Below are positions 42,132 to 50,834 of a stretch of DNA of 64,000 nucleotides, piece after piece. Each line of letters opens with the position of its first letter. Within the stretch, counting starts at the first letter, position 1. Below the pieces are notes generated by a model. The model did not search any database and had not been told where the DNA came from. It saw only the letters and a program-made list of their open reading frames with translations. The DNA is from Mycolicibacterium frederiksbergense (GTDB taxonomy: Bacteria; Actinomycetota; Actinomycetes; Mycobacteriales; Mycobacteriaceae): positions 204,344 through 268,343 of the forward strand of contig NZ_CP038798.1 of the NCBI RefSeq assembly GCF_012223425.1. Direction: 5' to 3'. The position numbers were made by a program, and so were the translations under genes.

Positions 42132-44302
42132 GGGGTGCTCCTGCGGTGGGCGGTGAGATCGAGAGTCAGCGGGACTGGTCCAGCGCTGGCTCGATGACAC
42201 TGGGTTGTCGCGCCGTGGGCTGCGGAGCCGGGCGCATCGTCGAGGGCGGCCAGGAGTCGGGTAAGCGCGTGGTGTTCAGCTCGGCGGCGGATCAGCCAGA
42301 CGTTGTCCTCGGGCATGGGATGGCCGTGTCGCTGTTCGAATTCCGTTGTGGCCCGGTCGATCAGGTCGGTGGTCTCGCGGAGTTGACGTTGCAGTACGTC
42401 GTGGTGGGTGTGGTCGGTGACGAAAACTGAGCAGGTCAGGCAGGCGTTGCCTTTGTCGCAGGATTGCAGCGGTGGCAGCATGCACCACCCGTTGGGCAGG
42501 AACCGGTCTGCGCGGCGGAACAGGTGCAGACTGTCGTGGTCGTCGCTGGAGAGTTGGATGCGGGTGCCGTCGGATCGCAGCTTGGCCGTGGCCAGGAATG
42601 CCTGCTCGGCGTGTTCGTCGCGGGCGGCGATGTAGTGCATCGTCATGGTGGGGGTGGCGTGCCCTGCATAGCGCTGTAGGACGTGAATCGGCAGACCGAG
42701 TTCGGCCAGTCGGGTCAGCCGGGTGTGGCGGAAGCGGTGAGTGTGGCTTAACCGCACGGCGTGGCCCTTGGCGTCGGTGATCTGAACGAGGTCGCTGAGG
42801 CTGCGCAGCACCCAGTTGTAGGTACCTGCCGGATAGGGTTTGTCACCGCGGCGGTTGCCCAGACGCCGCGCGAACAGATACCGCCTGCTGCCTTCTGGAT
42901 GCTGGATTTGGAGCCAACGGTGTTGTTCGGCAATGACTTCGGTGACCTCGCGGTCGACGAGGATGATGTCGGGTGCGACATCGATCTTGCTCTGCGCGTA
43001 GCGGAACCTGGTCAGCATTTGGCCATCGCCCTCGGCCGCTGCGGTAGTGGCGGGCGCAGCCGAAAGGCAGTCGAAGTCGCAGGTGCGGATCTCGCTGGCC
43101 CGCCGGCCGGTGAGGATCTGCAGCAGGATCATCCGCATCGCTTGCGGGTCGTCAAGTCCGTTGGCGGTGAGGGTGGTGCCGTCGCCGCGGGTGATGGTCA
43201 TCTGCTCGGTGCGCGGCAACCCGATCAGCGGCAGCGCCGCAGTGATCTGCGCGAGTGCGTGATCATCGATGTAGTTCGCATCGTTGAAACCGCGTTGATG
43301 CGGTATCCGGGTGACCCGGCCGAACCAGCTGGAGGCGTGTGCTGCGCTCACTCGTTGCCAGGGCTCGGCACCGAGAACGCTGCGAGCCTCCCCGGGATTG
43401 GCGGCAATGAAGTCCAAGAGGCCGGCCACCGCTCGCAGGTCGTCGTTGATTCCCCGGATCGGCACTGTTCTTCCGAGGTGGCGTGTGTCGGATTGGCGGG
43501 TGACGCGGTTGGCTGCCACGGCGGTCCACCGCGCGAACGCCGCCGCCTGTTCGACCGCGCTCGTTGGGTCGCCCAGGATGCCAGTCGGGTCGTCGAAGCT
43601 GGCGGTCAGCCAGTTGTCGAACCGGCGGAAGCTGCGCATGCGTTCCTGGCTGACCGTGGTCCAGCGCAGCGCCCCGGATTCGAGCATCGTGCCCAGGTGC
43701 CACTTCACCGCGGCCCGCAACCACGGAAGCTGTATATCTCCGGGTGCGCAGCCGTAGTTGGCGACCGGTTCACGATCGGTCAGTGGTATCCGCGGATCGC
43801 AGCGCGGGTGCCAGAAGTCCAGGTGCCACCACGGGCCGTCGTGGCAGGCGGCGATCAGGGCGTGCCGGGCGAACCCGAACAGAGCGTGCACCCGGCCCCG
43901 ACCTCGGGGTGAGGGCAGTCGCTTGCCCCTGCTGAGATAGAACCAGCTCTGCAACACCGCGGCGGCGTCGTAATCCATCGCCCGGATCGACGAGGGGAAA
44001 TCACGGCCCTCGGTAACTGCCCGCCGAATCATGTTGGCCAACTGCGCCATCGCCAACACCGAGACACGGGTGCCATCACCGGCCTGCCAGTGCGCCATCC
44101 ACGCCAGCTCCGCGGCGAACGGATCGGGTAATTCGCTCAGATCCAAATGCGGCCAATCATTCTCGGTAATCGACGCCCAGTTCTCGATACCGGGCCCGAG
44201 CACGGGGCCACGCCACTGTGCTGGCAGCTCGTCAAAGAGTCGCCAGATCGGATCGAGGTGTTCGGCACTACGCAGGCGCAGGTGGCCATGCTCGTCGATC
44301 AT
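42128..44302 (-). CDS. tnpB: TnpB-like tyrosine recombinase of the Tn554-like element
   Basis: The 724-aa protein has a catalytic domain in its second half: Arg in LLQILTGRRASEIRTC, H-x-x-R in SHTHRFRHTRLTRLAELG, the second His in RYAGHATPTMTMHYIA, and the nucleophile Tyr in MHY. A Cys-rich segment near the end (LQSCDKGNACLTCSVF) may bind zinc. Length and layout match the large recombinase of Tn554. It is coupled to tnpA and tnpC by 4-base overlaps. Confidence 0.9.
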   Translation of the reverse strand: MIDEHGHLRLRSAEHLDPIWRLFDELPAQWRGPVLGPGIENWASITENDWPHLDLSELPDPFAAELAWMAHWQAGDGTRVSVLAMAQLANMIRRAVTEGRDFPSSIRAMDYDAAAVLQSWFYLSRGKRLPSPRGRGRVHALFGFARHALIAACHDGPWWHLDFWHPRCDPRIPLTDREPVANYGCAPGDIQLPWLRAAVKWHLGTMLESGALRWTTVSQERMRSFRRFDNWLTASFDDPTGILGDPTSAVEQAAAFARWTAVAANRVTRQSDTRHLGRTVPIRGINDDLRAVAGLLDFIAANPGEARSVLGAEPWQRVSAAHASSWFGRVTRIPHQRGFNDANYIDDHALAQITAALPLIGLPRTEQMTITRGDGTTLTANGLDDPQAMRMILLQILTGRRASEIRTCDFDCLSAAPATTAAAEGDGQMLTRFRYAQSKIDVAPDIILVDREVTEVIAEQHRWLQIQHPEGSRRYLFARRLGNRRGDKPYPAGTYNWVLRSLSDLVQITDAKGHAVRLSHTHRFRHTRLTRLAELGLPIHVLQRYAGHATPTMTMHYIAARDEHAEQAFLATAKLRSDGTRIQLSSDDHDSLHLFRRADRFLPNGWCMLPPLQSCDKGNACLTCSVFVTDHTHHDVLQRQLRETTDLIDRATTEFEQRHGHPMPEDNVWLIRRRAEHHALTRLLAALDDAPGSAAHGATTQCHRASAGPVPLTLDLTAHRRSTP

Positions 44303-45480
44303 TCGGCCACCCGCCAGCTGCTGGCGTAGGAAGCCCAGTTGGCTGCCGCTCGCAGGGCTTCGTCGTCGCGGACCCAGCCGTAGAGGTCAAGGGTGGTCTG
44401 CACATGAGCGTGGCCAAGACGCCGGGAGACCACCCATTCCGGCGTCCCGGCGAGCAACAAGGCGGTGGCATGGGTGTGGCGGAACCAGTGCGGCGTCCAC
44501 CCGAGTGGTCCGATGCCCCGCCGACGCAGCGTGGCCACTTTCTCCCGGACCGTCGTCTCCCGCAATGCGGCCAACAACGGTGGTCTGGCCACATTCACCA
44601 GCAGCGGCGATGTGTCCATCAGACCGATCCCGGATTCGGCTGCCCGGCAGGCGATGTCGGTGAGATAATCGGCGAACAGCCGCTCGAGGTCAGCCCCAAC
44701 ATAGACTCGTCGCGGTCGCATCATCTTCACCCGCGCCCCGTTGGGGTTATCCGAGCGAGGCACGATCTGCACATACGCGGTATCGCCGCGGCCGAGCACG
44801 AACTCGCCGATCCGCAGACCCAGCGCCTCCCCGAGACGCATCCCGGTCTCGGCCAGCAGGGCGAACACGAACCGGTCCCGCAGGTTTCCTTGCCACGAAC
44901 CGGACTCGGTATCGAAGACCGCGCAGCCATCCAGGACCGCCTGGATCTGCTCGGGCAGCAGCAAGGGCGGTCTGTCGCGGCGTCGGTCGCGGCGCACCCG
45001 CACCAGCGAGGATGCCGCCGGGGCCGACCGCGCATCCAGATGCGCCAGCAAGCCCCGGGCCGGTCGCTGTCGCGGAGTTCCTCGAAGTAGCTGTCCTGCT
45101 ACCGCCACACCGGATACTGCCTGATGCCAGCGGTAGAACGAAATCAATGCTGCAAGGCGAACTTCCAGTGTTGCAGCGGTCGGTGCCTGGTCCGACTCGG
45201 CCAGCCGATGCTCAACTGTGCGGCCATTGCGCTGCCAGGACAGAAACGCCGTGAATGCGGGGACACCGACATCGCGCCATCCATCGGATTGTCCGCGTTG
45301 TTCCAGGAAGCTCCACCACTGCGCCAACGACGTCGCATACCCGCGCACCGTGTTCGGCGACCACAGGTGCCGGTGGGCTTCTATCCACTCCTCGACGGGA
45401 CCGACCGTTGCGAAGTCCTCCCCAAGCACGGTCCAGGTCCGCTTCCCTCCCGCAGGAGACACTGCCACCGGATACGCCAT
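44299..45480 (-). CDS. tnpA: TnpA-like tyrosine recombinase of the Tn554-like element
   Basis: The 393-aa protein starts at ATG 45480 with GAAGGAAC upstream. A SAM-like core-binding domain (WSPNTVRGYATSLAQWWSFL) precedes the catalytic domain: Arg in LAETGMRLGEALGLR, H-x-x-R in TPHWFRHTHATALLLAG, the second His in RRLGHAHVQTTLDLYGW, and Tyr in DLYGW. It is the first gene of the element. Its promoter should lie in the 120 bases between its start and the element end at 45601. Confidence 0.92.
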   Translation of the reverse strand: MAYPVAVSPAGGKRTWTVLGEDFATVGPVEEWIEAHRHLWSPNTVRGYATSLAQWWSFLEQRGQSDGWRDVGVPAFTAFLSWQRNGRTVEHRLAESDQAPTAATLEVRLAALISFYRWHQAVSGVAVAGQLLRGTPRQRPARGLLAHLDARSAPAASSLVRVRRDRRRDRPPLLLPEQIQAVLDGCAVFDTESGSWQGNLRDRFVFALLAETGMRLGEALGLRIGEFVLGRGDTAYVQIVPRSDNPNGARVKMMRPRRVYVGADLERLFADYLTDIACRAAESGIGLMDTSPLLVNVARPPLLAALRETTVREKVATLRRRGIGPLGWTPHWFRHTHATALLLAGTPEWVVSRRLGHAHVQTTLDLYGWVRDDEALRAAANWASYASSWRVAE

Positions 45481-46108
45481 CGTTGCCGTTCCTTCACGTC
45501 GAAGAACACCCGCCGATAAACCGGCAACAACGATGACTTGCCCAGCATCAACCCCCTTGTTGCATACATAGATTCGAGCGTGTTGCTACCCGTTGATAAC
45601 ACCCGGCACTGGCAAAACGCACCTGGCCATCGGCATCGCGATCCGGGCGTGTCAGGCTGGGCACCGCACCCTGTTCGGCACCGCCTCGGAATGGGTGGCA
45701 CGGCTGGCCGAAGCCCACTACGCGGGCCGACTTCAACCCGAACTCGTCCGGCTGGGCCGTTACCCGCTGCTGGTCGTCGAGGTGGTCGGCTACATCCCAT
45801 TCGCACCCGAGGCCGCGAACCTGTTCTTTCAGCTGGTGTCGTCTCGCTACGAACGCGCCAGCTTGATCGTGACCTCCAACAAACCGTTCGGCCGCTGGGG
45901 CGAGGTGTTCGGTGACGACGTGGTAGCTGCGGCCATGATCGACCGCCTCGTCCACCACGCCGAAGTGATCGCCCTCAAGGGCGACTCCTACCGGATCAAA
46001 GACCGTGATCTCGGGAGAGTCCCGGGATCGACCACCGAAGAATGAACACCAGGGGGTCAATTTTCAACCGTTGAAAAGGGGTCAGTTTTCAACCGACGTT
46101 GACACAGG

Positions 46109-46475
46109 CAAATCGTTGCCCGGCTGTATTGAGTGAACCGGTAGGCTCCGTGGCTGTCGAAACCGGCATCTGCCAGTCGACGCTGCGCCGCTGGAAACGG
46201 TAGGCCCTCATCGACCCGGGGCCATCGAGGGCACGTCGAGCGTGGAGTCCGGCGAACACGCCGCCGCGCAAGCGCGCCCCAGAACCGAGGCCGAGCTGAC
46301 CAGCGACCGGGGAGCGCGCCGAGTTCTCCTGAAGCATTCGGCACGACCTGTTCTGGTGGTCTTTGCCAACGCCGTGCCCGGCGTACTGACGGAAGGGGCG
46401 CGGACCGATGTATCCATCTCCAGATCCCGCCGGCGCCCGCTCAGCAAGGAGTGCTCCTATACCCACTAGGCATAA
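46109..46475 (+). pseudogene. Very degenerate transposase (orfA-like) remnant
   Basis: Near 46135-46205 one frame reads SVAVETGICQSTLRRWKR, typical of the HTH of IS3-type orfA proteins. A different frame continues with SGEHAAAQARPRTEAEL, resembling the leucine-zipper region. Stops and shifts follow, and it cannot be functional. It fills the gap between the IS21 end and the mce promoter. Confidence 0.4.
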
Positions 46476-46480
46476 GAGTG

Positions 46481-46492
46481 CTAGTTAACTAG
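46481..46492. promoter_or_regulatory. Perfect palindrome CTAGTTAACTAG upstream of the mce operon
   Basis: This 12-base palindrome in an AT-rich patch lies about 250 bases before the yrbEA start, the first AT-rich sequence after the IS debris. It is a candidate operator for a mce regulator (GntR or TetR type are known for mce operons). No regulator gene is linked, so this is speculative. Confidence 0.3.
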
Positions 46493-46739
46493 TAGTAGAC
46501 GTAAGTGAACAGCGCCCATACCGTGATCGGCGTCACTTGCCGCATGAACCAGACCCGGGAGTCACCATGCGCGTCACGCCCGCACGTCTGGGGTTCCTTG
46601 CGTCCGCAACGCAGCGGTGCTGGGCAGCAACGACGAATCACGTTTGCTGGATCGAGGTCGACCGACCTCGACTCCGACGGCGGGGGCACTACCCGGAAGT
46701 GCCGACGTCCATCGCCTTCCGGATAGAAGGATCGAGTCG

Positions 46740-47525
46740 GTGACATCGAATCGCATTGATTGGTCAGAGACGCCCACCATGGAGCCGTTCCGTCGGATCG
46801 GTGGATTCGTCGGGATGGCGTTGGACACGTTCGTCGCGATCTTCAAGCCGCCCTTCGCCTGGCGGGAATTCCTGGACCAGACATGGTTCGTCGCGCGGGT
46901 ATCGCTCTTGCCGACGCTGTTGTTGTCCATCCCGTTCGTCGTGCTCACGGTCTTTACGTTCAATGTGCTGCTGGTGGAGTTCGGCGCTGCCGATAACTCC
47001 GGCAGCGGAGCGGCGCTGGGGGCGGTCAACCAGATCGGCCCGTTCGTCACCGTGCTGGTGGTGGCCGGATCGGGGGCCGCAGCGATGTGCGCCGACCTGG
47101 GCGCCCGCACCATCCGCGAGGAGCTCGATGCGATGCGGGTGATGGGCATCGATCCGATCCGAGCCCTGGTTGTGCCGCGGGTGCTGGCGGCGACGGTGGT
47201 CGCGCTGTCGCTGTCGTCGTTGGTGACGCTCACCGGCCTGACCGGGGGGTTCTTCTTCGCCGTGTTCTTCCAGCACGTCACGCCGGGGGCATTCATCGCG
47301 AGCCTGACTCTGATCACCGGCCTGAGTGACGTGCTGATCTCGATGGTGAAAGCGACCGCCTTCGGTCTTGCGGCCGGCCTGATCGCCTGTCACCGCGGGA
47401 CCACCGTTAGCGGTGGACCTGCGGGTGTCGGCAACGCTGTCAACGAGACCGTCGTTTTCTCGTTCGTCGTGCTGTTCGTCATCAACCTGATCATCACCGC
47501 TGTCGGATTCGAGGTGACGAAGTGA
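46740..47525 (+). CDS. yrbEA: YrbEA, MCE-system permease subunit
   Basis: GTG 46740 gives 261 aa; ATG 46779 (MEPFRRIGG) is an alternative. It is a MlaE-family permease with five or so membrane helices. Family marks are FKPPFAWREFLDQTWFVARV, the cytoplasmic coupling motif IREELDAMRVMGIDPIRALV, and a C-terminal TTVSGGPAGVGNAVNETVVF. With YrbEB it forms the membrane channel that works with the Mce proteins and an MceG-type ATPase, usually encoded elsewhere. It starts the operon. Confidence 0.94.
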   Translation: MTSNRIDWSETPTMEPFRRIGGFVGMALDTFVAIFKPPFAWREFLDQTWFVARVSLLPTLLLSIPFVVLTVFTFNVLLVEFGAADNSGSGAALGAVNQIGPFVTVLVVAGSGAAAMCADLGARTIREELDAMRVMGIDPIRALVVPRVLAATVVALSLSSLVTLTGLTGGFFFAVFFQHVTPGAFIASLTLITGLSDVLISMVKATAFGLAAGLIACHRGTTVSGGPAGVGNAVNETVVFSFVVLFVINLIITAVGFEVTK

Positions 47526-47557
47526 CCGCGTGAACCATTGCGCAGCAACGCTTCCCC

Positions 47558-48379
47558 ATGGCAACCCGGTCATTGAGGGCGGTCCGATCGAGTTGGCGCC
47601 AATTCGGTGAACAGACCAGGTTCTACGGCGAAATGCTGGGATCGATCGTCATGGCGATGGCCAAGTATCGCTCCGAACTGTTGCGTCAGGTCGCCGCGAT
47701 GAGCCTGGGGACCGGATCGCTGATGGTGATCGGCGGCACCGTGGCCATCGTCGGCTTCATGACCATGTCGACCAGCGGCACCCTGGCGAGTCAGGGTTTC
47801 AATCAGCTGTCGCAGTTCAAGACCGAAGCGCTGGCGGGCTTCGTCTCGGCGTTCGTCAACACCAGGCTGGTGACGCCTGCCACCGCCGCGATTGCGTTCT
47901 CGGCAACGATCGGCGCGGGGGCGACCGCGCAACTGGGCGCTATGCGCATCAATGAGGAGATCGACGCGCTCGAGGTGATGGGCATCCGGGCCATCGCCTA
48001 CCTAGCCTCCACCCGATTGCTCGCCGCGATCATCGTGGTAGTCCCTCTCTACAGCGTCGCGCTCTGGCTCGGTTACACCTCGGGTCAATTCGTGACCACC
48101 GTGCTCTACGGTCAGTCCAGCGGCGTGTATGCGCACTACTTCAACACGTTCTTCACCCCGGCCGATCTGATCCGGTCGTTCGTCGTGACCATCGCCGAGG
48201 TCGCTGCGATCATCATGGTGCATACCTACTACGGATTCACCGCGGCGGGCGGACCCGCGGGTGTCGGCGAGGCCGTCGGGCGCGCCACCCGCACTTCGCT
48301 GATCGTCGCCGCCTTCGTCATCACGCTCGTGACCCTGGCCCTCTACGGCCAGACCGGCAAGTTCAGCTACGCGGGGTAA
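47558..48379 (+). CDS. yrbEB: YrbEB, MCE-system permease subunit
   Basis: The 273-aa MlaE-family protein has RFYGEMLGSIVMAMAKYRSE at the N-terminus, the coupling motif INEEIDALEVMGIRAIAYLA, and TYYGFTAAGGPAGVGEAVGR near the C-terminus. ATG 47558 is 32 bases after yrbEA with no strong ribosome-binding site. Pairing of two YrbE proteins upstream of six mce genes is the standard mycobacterial arrangement. Confidence 0.95.
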   Translation: MATRSLRAVRSSWRQFGEQTRFYGEMLGSIVMAMAKYRSELLRQVAAMSLGTGSLMVIGGTVAIVGFMTMSTSGTLASQGFNQLSQFKTEALAGFVSAFVNTRLVTPATAAIAFSATIGAGATAQLGAMRINEEIDALEVMGIRAIAYLASTRLLAAIIVVVPLYSVALWLGYTSGQFVTTVLYGQSSGVYAHYFNTFFTPADLIRSFVVTIAEVAAIIMVHTYYGFTAAGGPAGVGEAVGRATRTSLIVAAFVITLVTLALYGQTGKFSYAG

Positions 48380-48383
48380 GGAG

Positions 48384-49772
48384 ATGCCCACCCGACGCCA
48401 GAGCGGCCGGCCCCGGATCGCCGCCGGCTGGCTGGCAACAGTGATGGTCGCCCTCATCGCCGGTGCGATCGCGCTCACCGTGGGCGCGTTCAACGAATCC
48501 TTCACTCCCACCGTGCCGGTGACCCTTTCGTCCGATCGGACGGGCCTGATCATGGAGCCCAATGCGAAGGTCAGGATGCGCGGTGTCGACGTCGGCAGGG
48601 TCGCCTCGATCGAGGGTAACGGCCAGGGGCCGGCGAGCCTGCGGTTGGCCATCGATTCCGACCAGATCGGCAACATCCCCGCCAACGTGCAGGCGCGTAT
48701 CGCTGCCACCTCGTTGTTCGGCGCAAAGTTCGTCGACCTGATCTATCCCGCCGATCCCAGCCCGCAGATTCTCGCCGCAAACTCCATCATCGAGTCGGAA
48801 AATGTTGCCACCGAGGTCAATACGGTGTTCGAGAATGTCGTCCAGCTGCTGGACACCATCGATCCAGCCAAGCTGAACGCCGTACTCGCGGCGCTGGCAG
48901 AGGGTTTGCGCGGACAGGGAGAACGGATCGGCCGATCCATCACCGACACCAACACGGTGCTGCTGGCCCTCAACGCGCGCACAGATACGATGAAGCAGAA
49001 CTGGCAGGCGCTGGAGGATTTCGGCGAGGTCTACGGTGCCGCCGCACCGCGCATCATCGACACCCTCAACGCCGCCAGCACGACGAGTGTCACGCTCACC
49101 GAGCAGGCCCAGCAGCTGGACGCCCTGCTGCTCGGCGTGGTCGGTGTATCCCGTAGTGGCATCGACGTTCTCGGACCGAGCAAGGATGCCCTGGTAGAGG
49201 CCGTCAATCTGGCGAAACCCACGACCGATCTATTCATGAAGTACAACCCATCGCTGACCTGCCTGCTCGTCGGTGCTCACGAGATATTGCCCGATTACGA
49301 AGCTGCCTACGGTGGCGCCAACGGCAAATCTCTCATTATGGACGCATCCCTGATGCTTGGTGACGATCCCTATCGCTATCCGCAGAACCTGCCCATCAAC
49401 GCTGCCAAGGGTGGTCCCGGCGGCAAGCCGGGTTGCGGTTCGCTGCCCGACGTCGCGAACAACTGGCCGGTGCGTTACCTGGTGGCCAACACCGGCTTCG
49501 GTGCCGGGCTAGATGTGCGACCCAATCCGGGCATTGGCTTCCCGGGGTGGGCCAACTACTTCCCGGTCACCCGCGCTGTCCCGGAACCGCCCAGCATCCG
49601 TTATCCGGGTGGGCCTGCACCAGGACCGATTCCCTATCCGGGAGCGCCGCCGTACGGCGCTCCAATGTACGGGCCCGGCGGTGTGCCGCTGTATCCGGGG
49701 ATCCCGCCGGCGTCCAACGCGCCACCCGCCGCCGGACCGCCGCTGCCCGCCCCGGCGCCCCCATCGTCATGA
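48384..49772 (+). CDS. mceA: MceA-type substrate-binding subunit
   Basis: The 462-aa protein has an N-terminal membrane anchor (about residues 15-37) and the MCE domain. This opens VPVTLSSDRTGLIMEPNAKV and carries the conserved RMRGVDVGRVASIEG. A long helical MCE tail follows and then a Pro/Gly-rich C-terminus (about 405-462). It is exported and forms one of six strands of the periplasm-spanning lipid shuttle. It is intact, with the ATG five bases after the yrbEB stop. Confidence 0.93.
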   Translation: MPTRRQSGRPRIAAGWLATVMVALIAGAIALTVGAFNESFTPTVPVTLSSDRTGLIMEPNAKVRMRGVDVGRVASIEGNGQGPASLRLAIDSDQIGNIPANVQARIAATSLFGAKFVDLIYPADPSPQILAANSIIESENVATEVNTVFENVVQLLDTIDPAKLNAVLAALAEGLRGQGERIGRSITDTNTVLLALNARTDTMKQNWQALEDFGEVYGAAAPRIIDTLNAASTTSVTLTEQAQQLDALLLGVVGVSRSGIDVLGPSKDALVEAVNLAKPTTDLFMKYNPSLTCLLVGAHEILPDYEAAYGGANGKSLIMDASLMLGDDPYRYPQNLPINAAKGGPGGKPGCGSLPDVANNWPVRYLVANTGFGAGLDVRPNPGIGFPGWANYFPVTRAVPEPPSIRYPGGPAPGPIPYPGAPPYGAPMYGPGGVPLYPGIPPASNAPPAAGPPLPAPAPPSS

Positions 49773-49805
49773 CCACCGGCCGTTTCCTCAGAAGGAGGTA
49801 AAGCG

Positions 49806-50834
49806 TTGCGCCGCAGTATGTCCGGAGTTATCTGGCGTCTGGCCATCTTCTTCGTGGTGTGCGTGATGGGTGCCTTCGCCCTGATCGCGATCTTCGCCCA
49901 ACTGCGATTCCAGAAAGAGACCGTCTACAGCGCCGTGTTCAGTACGGTCAGCGGTCTGGCCGATGGGAACTTCGTCCGCATCGCGGGCGTGGAAGTGGGC
50001 AAGGTCAAGGACATCACGGTGACCGACGACGGTAGTGCCGTGGTCCGGTTCAGCACCGACGACTCCGTGGTGCTCACCGAGGGCACCCGCGCCGTGATCC
50101 GGTACGAGGACATCATCGGGAGTCGGTATCTGTCGCTGCAGGAAGGTGCGGGCGGCACCAGGCGACTGCCACCCGGTGGCACCATTCCGCAGGACCACAC
50201 GGCGCCGGCGCTCGACCTGGACGCGTTGCTCGGTGGTTTCCGGCCGCTGTTCCGGGCGCTGGACCCCGATCAGGTCAACGCGCTCAGCGGGCAGCTGATC
50301 GCCGCATTTCAGGGGCAGGGCCCGACGATCGGATCCATCCTCGCCCAGACGGCTGCACTGACCAACACACTGGCCGACCGGGACGAACTTATCGGACAGG
50401 TGGTGGTCAATCTCGACACGGTCCTGGGGTCGATTGGTGACCGCAGCGCGGAGTTCGGACAGGCGGTCGACTCGCTCGGTCAGCTGGTCGACGGACTGGA
50501 GGCTCGTGGCCAGGACATCAGCAACGGGGTGGCGCATGCCGACGAGGCAGCCAGGTCCATCGCGGACCTGCTCGGCGAGGCCCGTCCGCCGCTGCAGAAG
50601 ACCCTGCACGAGACGGACCGGACGGCCGGCGTGGTGCTGGCCGACCATGAGTACTTCGACAACCTGCTGGCCACGCTGCCGGAAGCCTATCGGGTCTTGG
50701 GCCGGCAGGGCCTCTACGGTGACTTCTTCAGCTTCTACCTGTGCGACATCGTCCTGAAACTCAACGGCAAGGGCGGCCAACCGGTGTACGTGAAGATCGC
50801 CGGCCAGGACTCGGGCAGGTGCACACCGCGATGA
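49806..50834 (+). CDS. mceB: MceB-type subunit
   Basis: The 342-aa protein starts at TTG 49806, eight or so bases after a near-perfect AAGGAGGTA, which decides the start. It has a membrane anchor (about residues 10-32), the MCE domain (YSAVFSTVSGLADGNFVRIA, then GVEVGKVKDITVTDDG), and a helical tail ending with FYLCDIVLKLNGKGGQPVYV. Its stop overlaps mceC (ATGA). Confidence 0.94.
   Translation: MRRSMSGVIWRLAIFFVVCVMGAFALIAIFAQLRFQKETVYSAVFSTVSGLADGNFVRIAGVEVGKVKDITVTDDGSAVVRFSTDDSVVLTEGTRAVIRYEDIIGSRYLSLQEGAGGTRRLPPGGTIPQDHTAPALDLDALLGGFRPLFRALDPDQVNALSGQLIAAFQGQGPTIGSILAQTAALTNTLADRDELIGQVVVNLDTVLGSIGDRSAEFGQAVDSLGQLVDGLEARGQDISNGVAHADEAARSIADLLGEARPPLQKTLHETDRTAGVVLADHEYFDNLLATLPEAYRVLGRQGLYGDFFSFYLCDIVLKLNGKGGQPVYVKIAGQDSGRCTPR

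Larger units (their letters stand above)
41643..45601 (-). mobile_element. Tn554-like three-gene integrase transposon (3,959 bp)
   Basis: Boundaries are set by the exact rejoining of istB codons across 41642/45602. The ends carry a 10-base inverted repeat GGGTGTTATC (41642-41651) and GATAACACCC (45595-45604), partly using the target. There is no target-site duplication, as known for Tn554. Inside are tnpA, tnpB and tnpC, each overlapping the next by four bases, and no cargo gene. Confidence 0.88.
41426..46045 (+). pseudogene. istB: IS21 helper ATPase gene istB, split by a transposon
   Basis: The 5' part (41426-41642) ends in AKDNVVFLGP. The 3' part (45602-46045) starts at PGTGKTHLAIGIAIRACQAG. 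Joined they restore FLGP-PGTGKT exactly, the Walker A motif. LLVVEVVGYIPFAPEAANLF (Walker B region, with Glu-Val where Asp-Glu is usual) and SLIVTSNKPFGRWGEVFGDD follow. A frameshift in the first 35 codons also exists. IstB normally assists IstA target capture. Confidence 0.88.
40108..46104 (+). mobile_element. IS21-family element, interrupted by a Tn554-like transposon
   Basis: Terminal inverted repeats TGTCAACG (40108-40115) and CGTTGACA (46097-46104) bracket degenerate istA and istB genes. The total is 5,997 bp. Subtracting the 3,959-bp insertion at 41643-45601 leaves about 2.04 kb, a normal IS21 size. Both IS21 genes are broken, so it cannot move by itself. No clear target-site duplication was seen. 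Confidence 0.8.

Noticed and set aside
42761..43912. 383-codon plus-strand frame opposite tnpB
   Set aside because: tnpB on the minus strand has complete tyrosine recombinase motifs and coupled overlaps on both sides.
41643..45601. RIT (recombinase-in-trio) element
   Set aside because: RIT elements have three tyrosine recombinases. Here the third protein is a small coiled-coil TnpC type, and the size and order match Tn554 better.
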